A stretch of 38,769 nucleotides of DNA from Pseudomonadota bacterium (GCA_018240685.1 JAFEFG010000041.1:1-38769); one strand, 5' to 3'; positions 7,633-18,817 are shown, numbered from the stretch's first letter. Numbers and translations are program-made. Notes: generated by a model from the letters alone, not told the origin.

Positions 7633-9990
7633 ATGGATTACTTTCGACGGTTCACGTTTCTGTTCGCGATGCCCGCCTTCGAGGCGGACAATCTCGAGGG
7701 CGTCCGATTCAACCAGATCGTGGACGAGATCGAGCGGTCCGGCTTCGAAGTCGTCAAGGCGCGCAAGCTCGAGGACGCGGAGATCGCGGTCCAGACGGAC
7801 GCAGCCATCGGCTGCATGGTCGTCGACTGGGGCAAGAAGGGCCTGGAAGGCAAGACGGCGGCGCTGATCAATCTCATGCGGCGGCGCGGCCTCGATTTCC
7901 CGATCGTGCTGCTGATCCGCCGCAAGCGCTTCGAGGACCTGCCCGTGGAGGTGCTCGACTTCATCGACGGCTACGTCTTCCTGTCGGAAGAGACGCCGGC
8001 CTTCATCGCCAAGAATCTCATCAGCCGCCTCAAGAAGTACGCCGAGACGCTGAAGACGCCGTTCTTCGGCACGCTGGTCGACTATGCCGAGCAGGGCAAC
8101 CAGCTCTGGACCTGCCCCGGACACAACGGCGGCGTGTTCTACAGCCGCAGCCCCATCGGCCGCGTCTTCATGGAGCATCTCGGCGAGGCGGTGTTCCGCG
8201 ACGACCTCGACAATTCGGTGCTCGATCTCGGCGACCTGCTGACCCACGAGGGCCCCGCCCTGGCCGCCCAGAAGGAAGCGGCCAAGATCTTCGGGGCGGA
8301 GAAGACCTATTTCGTCCTCAACGGAACCTCGACCTCGAACAAGGTGGCGCTGGGCGCGCTCGTCACCGACGGCGACCTGGTGCTGTTCGACCGCAACAAC
8401 CACAAGGCGGCGCACCATGGCGCACTGATGATCAGCGGCGGCATCCCGGTCTATGTGCCCACGGCGCGCAACGCCTGGGGGCTGATCGGCCCGATGCGCT
8501 GGGATGCCCTCGACGAAGCCGCCTTGCGCGAGCGCATCCGCACCCATCCGCTGGTCAAGGATCCGGAAGCGTGGAAAAGGCCGCGCCCCTTCCGCGTCGC
8601 CGTGATCGAGCAATGCACCTACGACGGCACCATCTACAGCGCCGACATGATCCTGAAGCGCATCGGCCATCTGTGCGACTACATCCTGTTCGACGAGGCG
8701 TGGGCCGGCTTCATGAAGTTCCATCCGCTCTATGCCGGCCGCTTCGCCATGGGCCTGGCCGATCTCGGCCCCGACGCCCCCGGGATCATCGCCAGCCAGT
8801 CGACACACAAGCAGCTCGCCAGCTTCTCCCAGGCGTCGCAGATCCACACCAAGGATCGCCACATCCGCGGCCAGAAGCGACGCGTCGAGCATCGCCGCTT
8901 CAACGAGAGCTTCATGCAGTATGCCTCCACCTCGCCCTTCTATCCGCTGTTTGCGTCGCTCGACGTCGGCGCGCAGATGATGAAGGGCCGCTCGGGCGAG
9001 GTGCTGTGGGACGACACGATCCGGCTCGGCATCGAGCTGCGCAAGAAGATCCGGGCCATCCGGCGCGAATTCGAGGAGAACGAAGCCCGTCCCGAGCGGC
9101 GCTGGTTCTTCGATCCCTTCGTGCCCGACCGCGTCGCGATCCGCGACGTATCCCGCGACGGCGCGGTGCATGACGTCGCCTGGGAGACGGTGAGCACCGA
9201 CCAGCTCGCCACCGACCCGTCCTACTGGCAGCTGGCACCGGGCGCCGCCTGGCACGGCTTCACCGACATGGAGCCGGGCTTCGCCATGACCGACCCCAAC
9301 AAGCTGACGCTGCTCACGCCCGGCTTCGACCGGGCCACCGGCACCTACGCGGAACACGGCATCCCGGCCCCGATCGTCGCCCAGTTCCTGCGCGAGAACC
9401 GCATCGTTCCCGAGAAGAACGACCTCAATTCGCTGCTCTTCCTGCTCACGCCCGGCGTCGAGGCCAGCAAGGCCGGCACGCTGGTCAGCGGCCTGGTCGC
9501 CTTCAAGAAGCTGCACGATGAGAACGCGCCGCTGGAAGAGGTCATTCCCGAATTCTGCCGGCGCCGCTCGGCGCGCTATGCCGGCGTGCGGCTGCGCGAC
9601 CTCTGCGGCGAGATGCATCGCTTCTTCCGCGACGCCGCCGTAAGCACGCTGCAGGCAAAGCAGTTCTCGGCCGAACACCTGCCGGAGATCGCCCTGTCGC
9701 CGCACGACGCGGCGCGCTGCCTCGTGCGCAACGACGTCGACTACCTGCCGATCGACGCCATCGCCGGCCGCATCGCCACGACGCCGTTCGTCGTCTATCC
9801 GCCCGGCATCGCCACCGTCGTGCCGGGCGAGCGGCTCACCGAACGCGCCAAGCCCATGATCGACTATCTCAGGATGTTCGAGGCGAGCTTCACCGCCTTC
9901 CCCGGCTTCGAGGTGGAGATCCAGGGCGTCTACCGCGAGGTGGATGCCGACGGCCGCGTCCGGCTCCACACCTACATGGTCGCCGAATAG
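7633..9990 (+). CDS. PLP-dependent Orn/Lys/Arg-family amino acid decarboxylase (fold type I)
   Basis: The enzyme removes CO2 from a basic amino acid, giving a polyamine or its precursor. The 785 residues match the length of the large bacterial Orn/Lys/Arg decarboxylases. An N-terminal wing or receiver-like domain covers roughly residues 1-150 and is followed by the PLP core (TCPGHNGGVFYSRSPIG, NGTSTSNKVA, FDEAWAGFMKFHP). The Schiff-base lysine is Lys393 in SQSTHKQLASFSQ. A C-terminal domain holds VVYPPGIATVVPGER. I prefer ATG at 7633, which has AGGGG in front. ATG at 7618 in the same frame is also possible and adds five residues. The substrate cannot be decided from these motifs. The cistron is followed 10 bases later by a GNAT gene, which suggests co-transcription. 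Confidence 0.9.
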   Translation: MDYFRRFTFLFAMPAFEADNLEGVRFNQIVDEIERSGFEVVKARKLEDAEIAVQTDAAIGCMVVDWGKKGLEGKTAALINLMRRRGLDFPIVLLIRRKRFEDLPVEVLDFIDGYVFLSEETPAFIAKNLISRLKKYAETLKTPFFGTLVDYAEQGNQLWTCPGHNGGVFYSRSPIGRVFMEHLGEAVFRDDLDNSVLDLGDLLTHEGPALAAQKEAAKIFGAEKTYFVLNGTSTSNKVALGALVTDGDLVLFDRNNHKAAHHGALMISGGIPVYVPTARNAWGLIGPMRWDALDEAALRERIRTHPLVKDPEAWKRPRPFRVAVIEQCTYDGTIYSADMILKRIGHLCDYILFDEAWAGFMKFHPLYAGRFAMGLADLGPDAPGIIASQSTHKQLASFSQASQIHTKDRHIRGQKRRVEHRRFNESFMQYASTSPFYPLFASLDVGAQMMKGRSGEVLWDDTIRLGIELRKKIRAIRREFEENEARPERRWFFDPFVPDRVAIRDVSRDGAVHDVAWETVSTDQLATDPSYWQLAPGAAWHGFTDMEPGFAMTDPNKLTLLTPGFDRATGTYAEHGIPAPIVAQFLRENRIVPEKNDLNSLLFLLTPGVEASKAGTLVSGLVAFKKLHDENAPLEEVIPEFCRRRSARYAGVRLRDLCGEMHRFFRDAAVSTLQAKQFSAEHLPEIALSPHDAARCLVRNDVDYLPIDAIAGRIATTPFVVYPPGIATVVPGERLTERAKPMIDYLRMFEASFTAFPGFEVEIQGVYREVDADGRVRLHTYMVAE

Positions 9991-10000
9991 GACGCCGGAG

Positions 10001-10570
10001 ATGGAAGCGGGATCACAGCGGGAGAGCGACCCCATCGTCATCCGCCCGTCGCGCGATGCCGACATAGACGCCATGCTGGCGATCTATCGCCGTCACATCC
10101 GTCGCGGCGTCGAGGAAGGGGCCGAAGAGGGCGGCATGCCGGAGCCGGACGACCTGCGCGACCGGCGCAAGAACATGCGCAATCGCCGCCTGCCCCATCT
10201 GGTCGCGACCTCCGGCGGAGAGATCGTGGGCTACGCCTATGCGGTCCTGTTCCGCAAGCGGCCGGCCTACCGCTACACCGCCAAGCATTCGATCTACGTT
10301 CATCACGAGCATCTCGGCCGCGGCGTCGGACGGCTGCTGTTGCAGGCCCTGATCGATGCCTGCGCGGCGGCCGGCTTCCGGCAGATGATCGGCTACATCG
10401 ACGCCGACAACGCCGCCTCGCTGGGCCTGCACGAACGATTCGGCTTTTCCAGGGTCGGCTTCCTGCCCGGCGTCGCCTACCGCTACGGCCGCTGGGCCGA
10501 CAGCGTCATGGTGCAGCGTCCGCTCGGGCCGGGATCCACGACGACACCCCCTCCGCTCCTCGGCCGCTGA
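10001..10570 (+). CDS. GNAT N-acetyltransferase, phosphinothricin-acetyltransferase-like
   Basis: The 189-residue protein transfers acetyl from acetyl-CoA to an amino group. It begins with IVIRPSRDADIDAMLAIYRRH, typical of the Pat/YncA branch. The acetyl-CoA loop is HLGRGVGRLLLQAL (about residues 104-117), and the C-terminal part has the expected NAASLGLHERFGF. ATG at 10001 has GGAG directly upstream. It sits 10 bases after the decarboxylase stop. Acetylation of the decarboxylase product or a related amine is an attractive inference, but the family also acts on methionine sulfone, phosphinothricin and other amines. The stop faces the convergent permease gene at 10580. Confidence 0.85.
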   Translation: MEAGSQRESDPIVIRPSRDADIDAMLAIYRRHIRRGVEEGAEEGGMPEPDDLRDRRKNMRNRRLPHLVATSGGEIVGYAYAVLFRKRPAYRYTAKHSIYVHHEHLGRGVGRLLLQALIDACAAAGFRQMIGYIDADNAASLGLHERFGFSRVGFLPGVAYRYGRWADSVMVQRPLGPGSTTTPPPLLGR

Positions 10571-10579
10571 CGCGAGCGC

Positions 10580-11761
10580 CTAAGCGTAGGGGTCGGCGGC
10601 GTCGCGCATGCCGTCGCCCATGAACTGGTAGGCGAGGATCACGAGGATCACCGGCACCACCGGGAACATCAGCCACCAGTTGACCGCCACCACATTGATG
10701 TCGGTCGCCTCGTTCAGCAGAACGCCCCAGGAGGTGATCGGCGGCCGCAGACCCAGTCCCAGGAAGCTCAGCGCCGTCTCGGCCAGGATCATCGAGGGGA
10801 TCGACAGGGTCGCCGAGGCGATCAGATGGCTCATGAAGCCCGGCAGCAGATGCCGGCCGATGATGCGGGCGGGCTTGGCCCCCATCATCTGGGCCGCCAG
10901 GGCGTAGTCCTCCTCGCGCAGCGACAGCAGCTTGGACCGCACGGCGCGCCCCAGCGACGGCCAATCTAGCAACGCCAGGATCAGGGTAATGCCGAAATAG
11001 ACCAGCAGCGGCGACCAGGTGACCGGCAGTGCCGCGGACAGGGCGAGCCACAGCGGCAGATGCGGGAAGCTCTTCAGGATCTCGGTCAGCCGCTGCACCA
11101 CGAGATCGACCCAGCCGCCGTAGTAACCCGCAAGACCCCCCAGGATGAGGGCGAGGGTGAACGACAGGACGATGCCGATGATGCCGATCGTGAGCGAGAC
11201 ACGCGCCGCGTAGACAATACGACTCAGCATGTCGCGGCCCAGCCGGTCGGTGCCCAGCAGGAAGAAGGCGCCGTCCTCGGGCGGGCAGACGAAGTGGAAC
11301 GAGCCCTCGACGAGCCCCCAGAATTGGTAGCTCTCGCCCGAGCAGAAGAAGCGCAGCTTCTGCGGCCGGTCATGGTCGGGCTGATAGACGCGCTGCAGCG
11401 TATCCATGTCGCGGCCGATCTTCAGCGCATAGACGAACGGGCCCACCAACTTGCCGTCATGGAAGAGATGGACGCCCTGCGGCGGTGCGAAGATGTACTT
11501 GCCGTGCCGCGTGTGCAGGTCGTATGGCGCGACCCACTCGCAGATCAGAATGGAAAGATACATCAGCGCCAGGAAGGCCGCCGAGATGACCGCCGGCCGG
11601 TGACGGCGGAAGCGCCACCACATCAGCTTCCACTGGCCAGCCATGTAGTATTTTTCCTGCTCGCCGGTGAGCTTGTCGGCGACGTAGGGATCCCATGGCT
11701 CGCGACTGACGAAGTGCGGCGTGCTCGAGCGGGTGGCGGGCCTCGATGTCGTATCGGTCAT
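10580..11761 (-). CDS. Opp/Agp-type ABC transporter permease (OppC class)
   Basis: This is the second inner-membrane permease of a peptide/oligosaccharide-type importer. The 393 residues have a long N-terminal cytoplasmic part, one membrane segment (about residues 57-76), and a large periplasmic insertion (about 77-165). The insertion contains RFFCSGESYQFWG and VCPPEDGAFFLLGTDRLGRD. Five membrane segments follow, with the permease EAA-type loop around EEDYALAAQMMGAKP. The insertion resembles rhizobial Agp (alpha-galactoside) permeases as I remember them, so the substrate may be sugar rather than peptide. ATG at 11761 lies 7 bases after the partner permease. The gene ends the minus-strand run. 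Confidence 0.87.
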   Translation of the reverse strand: MTDTTSRPATRSSTPHFVSREPWDPYVADKLTGEQEKYYMAGQWKLMWWRFRRHRPAVISAAFLALMYLSILICEWVAPYDLHTRHGKYIFAPPQGVHLFHDGKLVGPFVYALKIGRDMDTLQRVYQPDHDRPQKLRFFCSGESYQFWGLVEGSFHFVCPPEDGAFFLLGTDRLGRDMLSRIVYAARVSLTIGIIGIVLSFTLALILGGLAGYYGGWVDLVVQRLTEILKSFPHLPLWLALSAALPVTWSPLLVYFGITLILALLDWPSLGRAVRSKLLSLREEDYALAAQMMGAKPARIIGRHLLPGFMSHLIASATLSIPSMILAETALSFLGLGLRPPITSWGVLLNEATDINVVAVNWWLMFPVVPVILVILAYQFMGDGMRDAADPYA

Positions 11762-11768
11762 GGCCGCC

Positions 11769-12767
11769 TCACTTCTCGCCCGCCGCGCCGAAGCGGATGC
11801 GCGGATCAAGGGCCGCCAGCAGCAGATCGGAGATCAGCATGCCGATCACGGTCAGCACCGCCACGAACAGCAGGAAGGTGGCGGCAAGATTGACGTCCTG
11901 CGTCTTGAGCGCGCTCAGCAGCATCGGCCCCATGGTCGGCAGCGACAGCACGACCGAGACGATCACCGATCCGGAGACCACCTCGGGCAGCAGATGGCCG
12001 ATGTCCGCGACGAAAGGATTGATGGCGTGCCGCAGCGGATATTTGACGAGCAGCTTGAAGGGCGACAGGCCCTTGGCGCGGCCGGTGACGACGTACTGCT
12101 TCTGCAGCTCGTCGAGGAGATTGGCGCGCAGGCGGCGGATCATGCCGGCGGTGCCGGAGGTGCCGATCACGATCGTCGGAATGACAAGATGCTGGGCGAT
12201 CGAGACCACCTTGTCCCAGGACATCGGCTTCTCGATGAACTCGGGATCCATCAGGCCGCCGATCGAGACGCCGAAATAGACCTTGCCGACATAGAGCAGC
12301 ACCAGCGCCAGCAGGAAGTTCGGGATCGCGAGGCCGAGGAAGCCGATGAAGGAGGCGGCATAATCCCCGACCTGATACTGGTGGGTCGCCGCATAGACGC
12401 CGATGACGAAGGACACCGTCCAGATGAAGAGGATGGTGCAGCTCTCCATGACGATTGTGAGCATCAGCCGCTCGCCGATCAGCGCCTTCACCGGCACGGT
12501 GTCCTGACAGGACAGGCCGAAGTCCCAGCGGAAGACGCCGCCGAGCCAGTTGAAATAGCGATACCAGACCGAATGATCGAGCCCGTAGAGGGCGCGCAGT
12601 TCATCCGCCCGCGCCAGCGCGTCGGCATCGCCGCGCGACAGCAGCTCCTCGATCTGCGACGTCACGCAGTCCCCAGGCGGCATGTTGATGATCATGTAGA
12701 CGATCAGGCTGATGACGAAGAGCGTCGGGATCATCAGCAGCAGGCGCCGAGCGACGTAGTTCAACAT
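11769..12767 (-). CDS. Opp-type ABC transporter permease (OppB class)
   Basis: The 332-residue protein is the first permease of the same importer. It starts with MLNYVARRLLLMIPTLFVIS, the standard OppB/DppB opening. It has six membrane segments, and the cytoplasmic coupling loop is KQYVVTGRAKGLSPFKLLVKY. A periplasmic segment after the first membrane helix (about residues 29-95) contains the LRALYGLDHSVWYRYFNWL pattern of the family. The start is one base after the stop of the fused ATPase gene, so translation is probably coupled. Everything looks intact. Confidence 0.92.
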   Translation of the reverse strand: MLNYVARRLLLMIPTLFVISLIVYMIINMPPGDCVTSQIEELLSRGDADALARADELRALYGLDHSVWYRYFNWLGGVFRWDFGLSCQDTVPVKALIGERLMLTIVMESCTILFIWTVSFVIGVYAATHQYQVGDYAASFIGFLGLAIPNFLLALVLLYVGKVYFGVSIGGLMDPEFIEKPMSWDKVVSIAQHLVIPTIVIGTSGTAGMIRRLRANLLDELQKQYVVTGRAKGLSPFKLLVKYPLRHAINPFVADIGHLLPEVVSGSVIVSVVLSLPTMGPMLLSALKTQDVNLAATFLLFVAVLTVIGMLISDLLLAALDPRIRFGAAGEK

Positions 12768-12768
12768 G

Positions 12769-14699
<1,931 letters not shown>

Positions 14700-14703
<4 letters not shown>

Positions 14704-15206
14704 ACCGTTTCTTCCTGACCCGCCACGGAAATTCCCATCGATCTCAAATTGGCGCGCGTCGCATGGCTGAGTTCCAGGTCACGCGCCTGGGCTGCCAGCG
14801 CCGCTTGCTCAACGATATCGTAAAAACAATCGAGTGAGGAATCGATCTTCACGGTACGTGAGCCTGCGGATCGTATGGCCAGTTGCATCCATCCGCCCGA
14901 CCGATCTCGTTTTGTGGAGTAGTAGGCGAGCTTCATGCGATCGAGGCGATCCCACTCGACCCGTGCGCCCCACGGACCGTCGGCCGCCAGCGCATCAGGA
15001 CCGAGGATGTAGCGCGTCCTCTGCCGCAGGAAGGTGCGGATGAAGAAGAGCGCGAAGACGACGAAGCCCGCCGCCAGCACCAGGCCGATCCAGCGCTCGA
15101 CCGGGAACAGCAACAGAGGCAGGCCGCACAACACGGCTCCGCCGATGGCGCGAATATAGTCGGCCCAGAGCGAATGGCGCGGATAGCTCAGCACCAATGA
15201 ACTCAA
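14700..15206 (-). CDS. Two-TM membrane protein with PH-like C-terminal domain, unknown function
   Basis: I do not recognise a named family. The 168 residues show two adjacent membrane segments (about residues 18-56: IGGAVLCGLPLLLF and IGLVLAAGFVVFALFF). A soluble part follows with YILGPDALAADGPWGARVEWDRLDRM, a beta-rich pattern like small bacterial PH (bPH2/YdbT-type) domains. The start is inferred to be TTG at 15206. It overlaps the deacetylase stop as TTGA and has GGGAGG seven bases upstream. A longer frame upstream lies inside the deacetylase gene. Both ends overlap neighbours by four bases, so it sits in the middle of the minus-strand operon between glycan genes and the importer ATPase. 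Confidence 0.66.
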
Positions 15207-15976
15207 GAGCGCGCCTCCCGTGACGCGAAAATCACTTGCGCCGCGCGCAATTCCACGCCCGGCGTCTTTCTTGCCCATCCCATCAACGACCTTAGGAAAT
15301 CCCAACCCCTCTCGTCCATCGCAAGATGATGACTGAGCACGCCGACCGGCTCGCCAGACTCCCGCGCTGCGGCAAGCGCATGCAGCAGAGCCGAAAGCGC
15401 CGCCTCCTCCCCGACGAAGCCCCGTCCACCTTTCCAGTCGATCAGGTCGACATGCGCATTGACCTGGAGCAATCCCCGCACCGGCTCGACGCGACGGCGG
15501 ACACCAAAGGTCGACAGGCCGACGAAGCCGATCTCCGGCAGGGTCGGCACCAGGAGCGGCGCGATCCGGTTCCAGGGCGGGACCAATACGGGCAAGGCGC
15601 GCGCGCCGAACAGCCGCTCGAGCGCGAGTCGTCCGGTACCCAATTCGCCCACTACCAGCATCGCCGGTCGATGCGCTCCGAGTTCGATCTTCTTGTCGGA
15701 CGGCGGGGCGTGATTGGTGTGGGCGTAACCGTGTTGCAAGATATCGACGTCCGGCTCGCGCGCCAGCCGGGCCGCGAGCGCTTCGGTCGCCCCTGCCGGC
15801 ACGACGGCAAGCGCCAGCGGGGCCTGCGCCTCGCGCCGGACGGCCAGCAGGCGCTCGAGCGCCGGGCCGGCATCGACCGCATCGTCATCCCGCCACCACA
15901 TCGGCGCGACGCGACCGAGATCGCGCCAGCGCGCGATCTCGTCATCGAAGGCCTGCCAGGCGCTCGTGGCGATCAT
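15203..15976 (-). CDS. Polysaccharide deacetylase-family (NodB-like) protein
   Basis: The 257-residue protein has the layout of a short carbohydrate esterase family 4 relative. It has an acidic motif WWRDDDAVD (about residues 27-35), a metal-binding HGYAHTNH (His82, His86, His89), and PPWNRI further on. Such enzymes remove N- or O-acetyl groups from glycans. There is no clear signal peptide, so it may act in the cytoplasm on lipid-linked or nucleotide-linked precursors. ATG at 15976 overlaps the stop of the preceding glycosyltransferase as ATGA, and its own stop overlaps the next start. The neighbours strongly suggest a glycan substrate. Confidence 0.82.
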   Translation of the reverse strand: MIATSAWQAFDDEIARWRDLGRVAPMWWRDDDAVDAGPALERLLAVRREAQAPLALAVVPAGATEALAARLAREPDVDILQHGYAHTNHAPPSDKKIELGAHRPAMLVVGELGTGRLALERLFGARALPVLVPPWNRIAPLLVPTLPEIGFVGLSTFGVRRRVEPVRGLLQVNAHVDLIDWKGGRGFVGEEAALSALLHALAAARESGEPVGVLSHHLAMDERGWDFLRSLMGWARKTPGVELRAAQVIFASREARS

Positions 15977-17112
15977 CGCGACAACCTTTCCCTCAGAATT
16001 CGCACGGTCGCCGCCGCGCCCTCGACATCGCAGGGCGCGAAACTTCGAATCGACGGGCCGGCCAGCGCGCGCGCAATGCCTTCGGCAAGACTTGCGCCCG
16101 AAAGCGTTTCCGCGGGCACGACAGCCGCCATGCCGCGCTCGGCCAGCAGGCGGGCCCGGTCGCCCTGTTCGGTCTCGCGCTCGGTCGAGAAGGGAACGAG
16201 CACCGCGCGCTCGGCAAATCGCAGCGTATCGATCACCGTGTTGTAACCCGCCTGCGAGATCGACAGGCGCGCATTGGAGAGCAGCGTCGTGAAATCCGCG
16301 CGTGCAGGCTCGACGACGACGCCGTCGGCAGCCGCCAGGACCGCGCGCTCGGCCTCGGGCAGGTTGCCGCCCCAAAGCAGGCGCCATCGCCGGTCGGCCA
16401 GGACGCTCAAAGGCCGTGCCGCAAGGGCCGCCCTCAGAAGCGGCGCCCCGACGGCCCCGCCGCCAACCGACACGATGACTTCGTTCTTGCCCGCATCCGC
16501 GTCGGCCACCGCCGCCCCTGCGGGCGCCGCGACATAGCCGGTATAGACCGCCCGCGCAGCGATCCGATCCCAGCCGGCGAAGCTTGCGCCGAAGTCCGCG
16601 ACGGCAGGGTCGGCGTGGATCAGGACGAGATCGAAGGCCGACAGGATCTCGACCGTCTCGGCGACGCGCGCAGCCGACGCCGAGCGGCGCACCACATCGC
16701 GCACCGAGGAGACGATCAGGGGACGCGGCCGCAACGACCGCGCGGCATCGAGCAGCGGCATCAACTCGAAGCGCAGCTGCGTGCGCCCGAAGGGGAACTG
16801 CTCCGTGATGACGACATCCGGCGCTTCGGCGCGCAGCACGGCCAGGAGTTCCCGCGTGCGGGCGGTGCGGAAGGCATCGTCCAGCGGCGTCCCGTCGAGG
16901 CGCGCGAGTTCGCGCAAACCCTCGTCGCGCGCGCGCACCGCGGGAAGCTGGTGGAGCCGGGCCTGTCCGAGATCGAGCGGGATCGGGGCGCCGCCTGAGA
17001 CCAGCAACACGTCGAAGCCACTGTCGGCCAGGCTGCGCGCCAGGACCGCCGCCCGCCGCAGATGCCCGATGCCGAGCAGGTGCTGAACGTAGAAGAAGAT
17101 GCGGCCGGTCAT
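15973..17112 (-). CDS. MurG-like glycosyltransferase (COG4671-type)
   Basis: The 379-residue protein has the GT-B, MurG-like pattern. An N-terminal FYVQHLLGIGHLRRAAVLAR is followed by a mid-chain VIVSVGGGAVGAPLLRAAL. The C-terminal sugar-nucleotide part contains LLSNARLSISQAGYNTVIDT and VPFSTERETEQGDRARLLAERG. These match predicted glycosyltransferases of the COG4671 kind. Donor and acceptor are unknown. It overlaps the phosphatase-family gene before it and the deacetylase gene after it by four bases each. It is a distant relative of the first gene in this operon (20147-21424), so the cluster holds two enzymes of the same type. Confidence 0.83.
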   Translation of the reverse strand: MTGRIFFYVQHLLGIGHLRRAAVLARSLADSGFDVLLVSGGAPIPLDLGQARLHQLPAVRARDEGLRELARLDGTPLDDAFRTARTRELLAVLRAEAPDVVITEQFPFGRTQLRFELMPLLDAARSLRPRPLIVSSVRDVVRRSASAARVAETVEILSAFDLVLIHADPAVADFGASFAGWDRIAARAVYTGYVAAPAGAAVADADAGKNEVIVSVGGGAVGAPLLRAALAARPLSVLADRRWRLLWGGNLPEAERAVLAAADGVVVEPARADFTTLLSNARLSISQAGYNTVIDTLRFAERAVLVPFSTERETEQGDRARLLAERGMAAVVPAETLSGASLAEGIARALAGPSIRSFAPCDVEGAAATVRILRERLSR

Positions 17113-17711
17113 GCCGCCTCATCCATGGCGACGTTCGCCTGCTCGAGCACGACGCGGCCGTCGTCGTGGGCCGTGAAGACATGCAGCCTGTGCCAGTCGA
17201 GCTTCACGGGCTGACGGCCAGTCATGTCCCAGCCTGTCGCCAGGGCAAGCAGCGCCCGGATCGCGGCCTTGTGCGAGACGGCAAGCACCGGTTCGCCGCC
17301 GGCGGCGATCTCCGCCGCCCAGCCGGACAGGCGCATCATGACGGTGCGCGGCGACTCGCCGCCCGGTGGCTCGAAATCGAGCCCGCGGCGCTCGGCCTCG
17401 ATGAACGCCGCACCGACGGTGGCACGCAGCTCGGCAATCGTCTGCCCTTCCCAGGCGCCGAAGCTCATCTCGCGCAGGCGGTCGTCGACTATCACGGGGG
17501 CAGCGGGCTGCAGGAGCTCCGCCGTGCGGCGCGCGCGCTGCAACGGGCTGCAGAAGCGCCTCCAGTCGCGAACGGGAACGGGAAGCCGCCAACGCGCGGC
17601 CAGCGCCTCGCCCACGGGACTGAGGGCGATATCGGTCATGCCCTGGAGGCGACGCGTCTCGTTCCAGCTCGTGGGCGCATGACGCAGGACGGCGAAGGAC
17701 ACGCCGCTCAT
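17109..17711 (-). CDS. Histidine phosphatase superfamily protein (phosphoglycerate-mutase-like)
   Basis: The 200 residues follow the branch-1 histidine phosphatase pattern. The N-terminal motif is LRHAPTSWNETRRLQG with nucleophile His11. The substrate arginine region is CSPLQRARRTAELL, the acid is in REMSFGAWEGQ (Glu81), and the second His is His147 in AVSHKAAIRALL. The motif reads RHA where RHG is usual; the change is next to the catalytic His but does not remove it. Relatives include CobC and GpmB-like phosphatases. Within a glycosyltransferase operon it may dephosphorylate a sugar phosphate, which is inference. It overlaps both neighbours by four bases. Confidence 0.85.
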   Translation of the reverse strand: MSGVSFAVLRHAPTSWNETRRLQGMTDIALSPVGEALAARWRLPVPVRDWRRFCSPLQRARRTAELLQPAAPVIVDDRLREMSFGAWEGQTIAELRATVGAAFIEAERRGLDFEPPGGESPRTVMMRLSGWAAEIAAGGEPVLAVSHKAAIRALLALATGWDMTGRQPVKLDWHRLHVFTAHDDGRVVLEQANVAMDEAA

Positions 17712-18817
17712 CGCAGTCCCCGCAAGGCCGCCCGCAGGCGATGCGCCGCGACCGCTTCGTCGTGATGCTGCGCCATCCGCCGCGCCGCCCCTTGCGCCAA
17801 CCGCCGTCGCTCGGCCGGATCGTCGAGCAGGCGCCGGACCGCATCGGCGAAGGCCTCGGCATCGCCGACGGGCGTCAGCAGGCCCGAGACGCCGTCGGCG
17901 ACGACGGCCGGCACGCCGCCGGTACGACCGGCGACGACCGGCAATCCGGCGGCCTGGGCTTCGAGAAATGCCATGCCATAGGCTTCGTTGATTGCGGGCC
18001 AGAGGTAAAGGTCGGCGGCGGCGTACAGGTCGGGCAGACGATCATGGGGAACCGCACCGGCGAAGCGCACCCGCGCTCCGAACGGGGCCATCAGCGTCGC
18101 CACTTCGGGGCGGGCGGCGCCATCGCCCACGAGCAGCGCCTGCCAGGCCCTGTCGCCCAGCCGTGCGAAGGCCTGTGCCAGGACGCGATAGGATTCGAGC
18201 TTGTCGCGCGGCCGCATCATGCCGACGCTCAGCAGCAGCGGCGGATCGCCGGCGCGATGCCGCGCCGCCGCAGCCGTCTGGTAAGGCGCCGTGTCGATGA
18301 AAGGTGGCAGCAGCACCTGCCGCGCCCCCGGCCGCAGGCGCGACCGGACTCCGGCGATGTCGCGCGGGTTGAGGGTCAGGACGAGATCGGCCGCGGCAAG
18401 CGCGCGCTCGGCGGCACGATGGCCGAGGCGGGTCGGTCCCTGGGCGCGCTTCGGCGAATGCGACCCTTCGGCGATGACGTAGGGGATGCCGAGGGCGTGC
18501 GTCACGAGCGGGCCCAGCCAGTCGGGCTTGCGATACCAGCAGTGATAGGTGAACCAGAGGTCGAAACGCTCCGGATGACGGGCCGGCAGGGATCGCCACC
18601 GGGCGACGAGCCGGGCCGCCTGGGCGCGGGCACGCCGTTCGAGGGCCTCATGCGCCTGCGGCGCGGGAATGCCGGGGGTAACGCGGCTCGCCGCCGGAAC
18701 CACCAGGCGATGACCCAGCCGCCGCAGCAGGCGCGCAAGACCTCTCGCCATCTCGCGATCCCCAGAGGCGACCGGACTGTCCGGTGGCTTCAGCGGCGTG
18801 TGCAACAGCACCCGCAT
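17708..18817 (-). CDS. Glycosyltransferase family 4 protein
   Basis: The 369-residue protein has a GT-B fold. The N-terminal domain begins MRVLLHTPLKPPDSPVASGD. The linker region is PPLLLSVGMMRPRDKLESY. The C-terminal nucleotide-sugar site has FAGAVPHDRLPDLYAAADLYLWP and the E-x7-E element in NEAYGMAFLEAQAAGLPVV. The product would add a hexose or similar sugar to an unknown acceptor. There is no membrane segment. It starts 21 bases after the preceding glycosyltransferase and overlaps the phosphatase gene by four bases. The sequence is Arg/Ala-rich like its neighbours, so there is no sign of recent transfer. Confidence 0.87.
   Translation of the reverse strand: MRVLLHTPLKPPDSPVASGDREMARGLARLLRRLGHRLVVPAASRVTPGIPAPQAHEALERRARAQAARLVARWRSLPARHPERFDLWFTYHCWYRKPDWLGPLVTHALGIPYVIAEGSHSPKRAQGPTRLGHRAAERALAAADLVLTLNPRDIAGVRSRLRPGARQVLLPPFIDTAPYQTAAAARHRAGDPPLLLSVGMMRPRDKLESYRVLAQAFARLGDRAWQALLVGDGAARPEVATLMAPFGARVRFAGAVPHDRLPDLYAAADLYLWPAINEAYGMAFLEAQAAGLPVVAGRTGGVPAVVADGVSGLLTPVGDAEAFADAVRRLLDDPAERRRLAQGAARRMAQHHDEAVAAHRLRAALRGLR

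Noticed and set aside
7441..10074. An 877-codon open frame on the minus strand opposite the decarboxylase gene
   Set aside because: The sense strand encodes a full-length decarboxylase with its PLP lysine; the antisense product is low-complexity.
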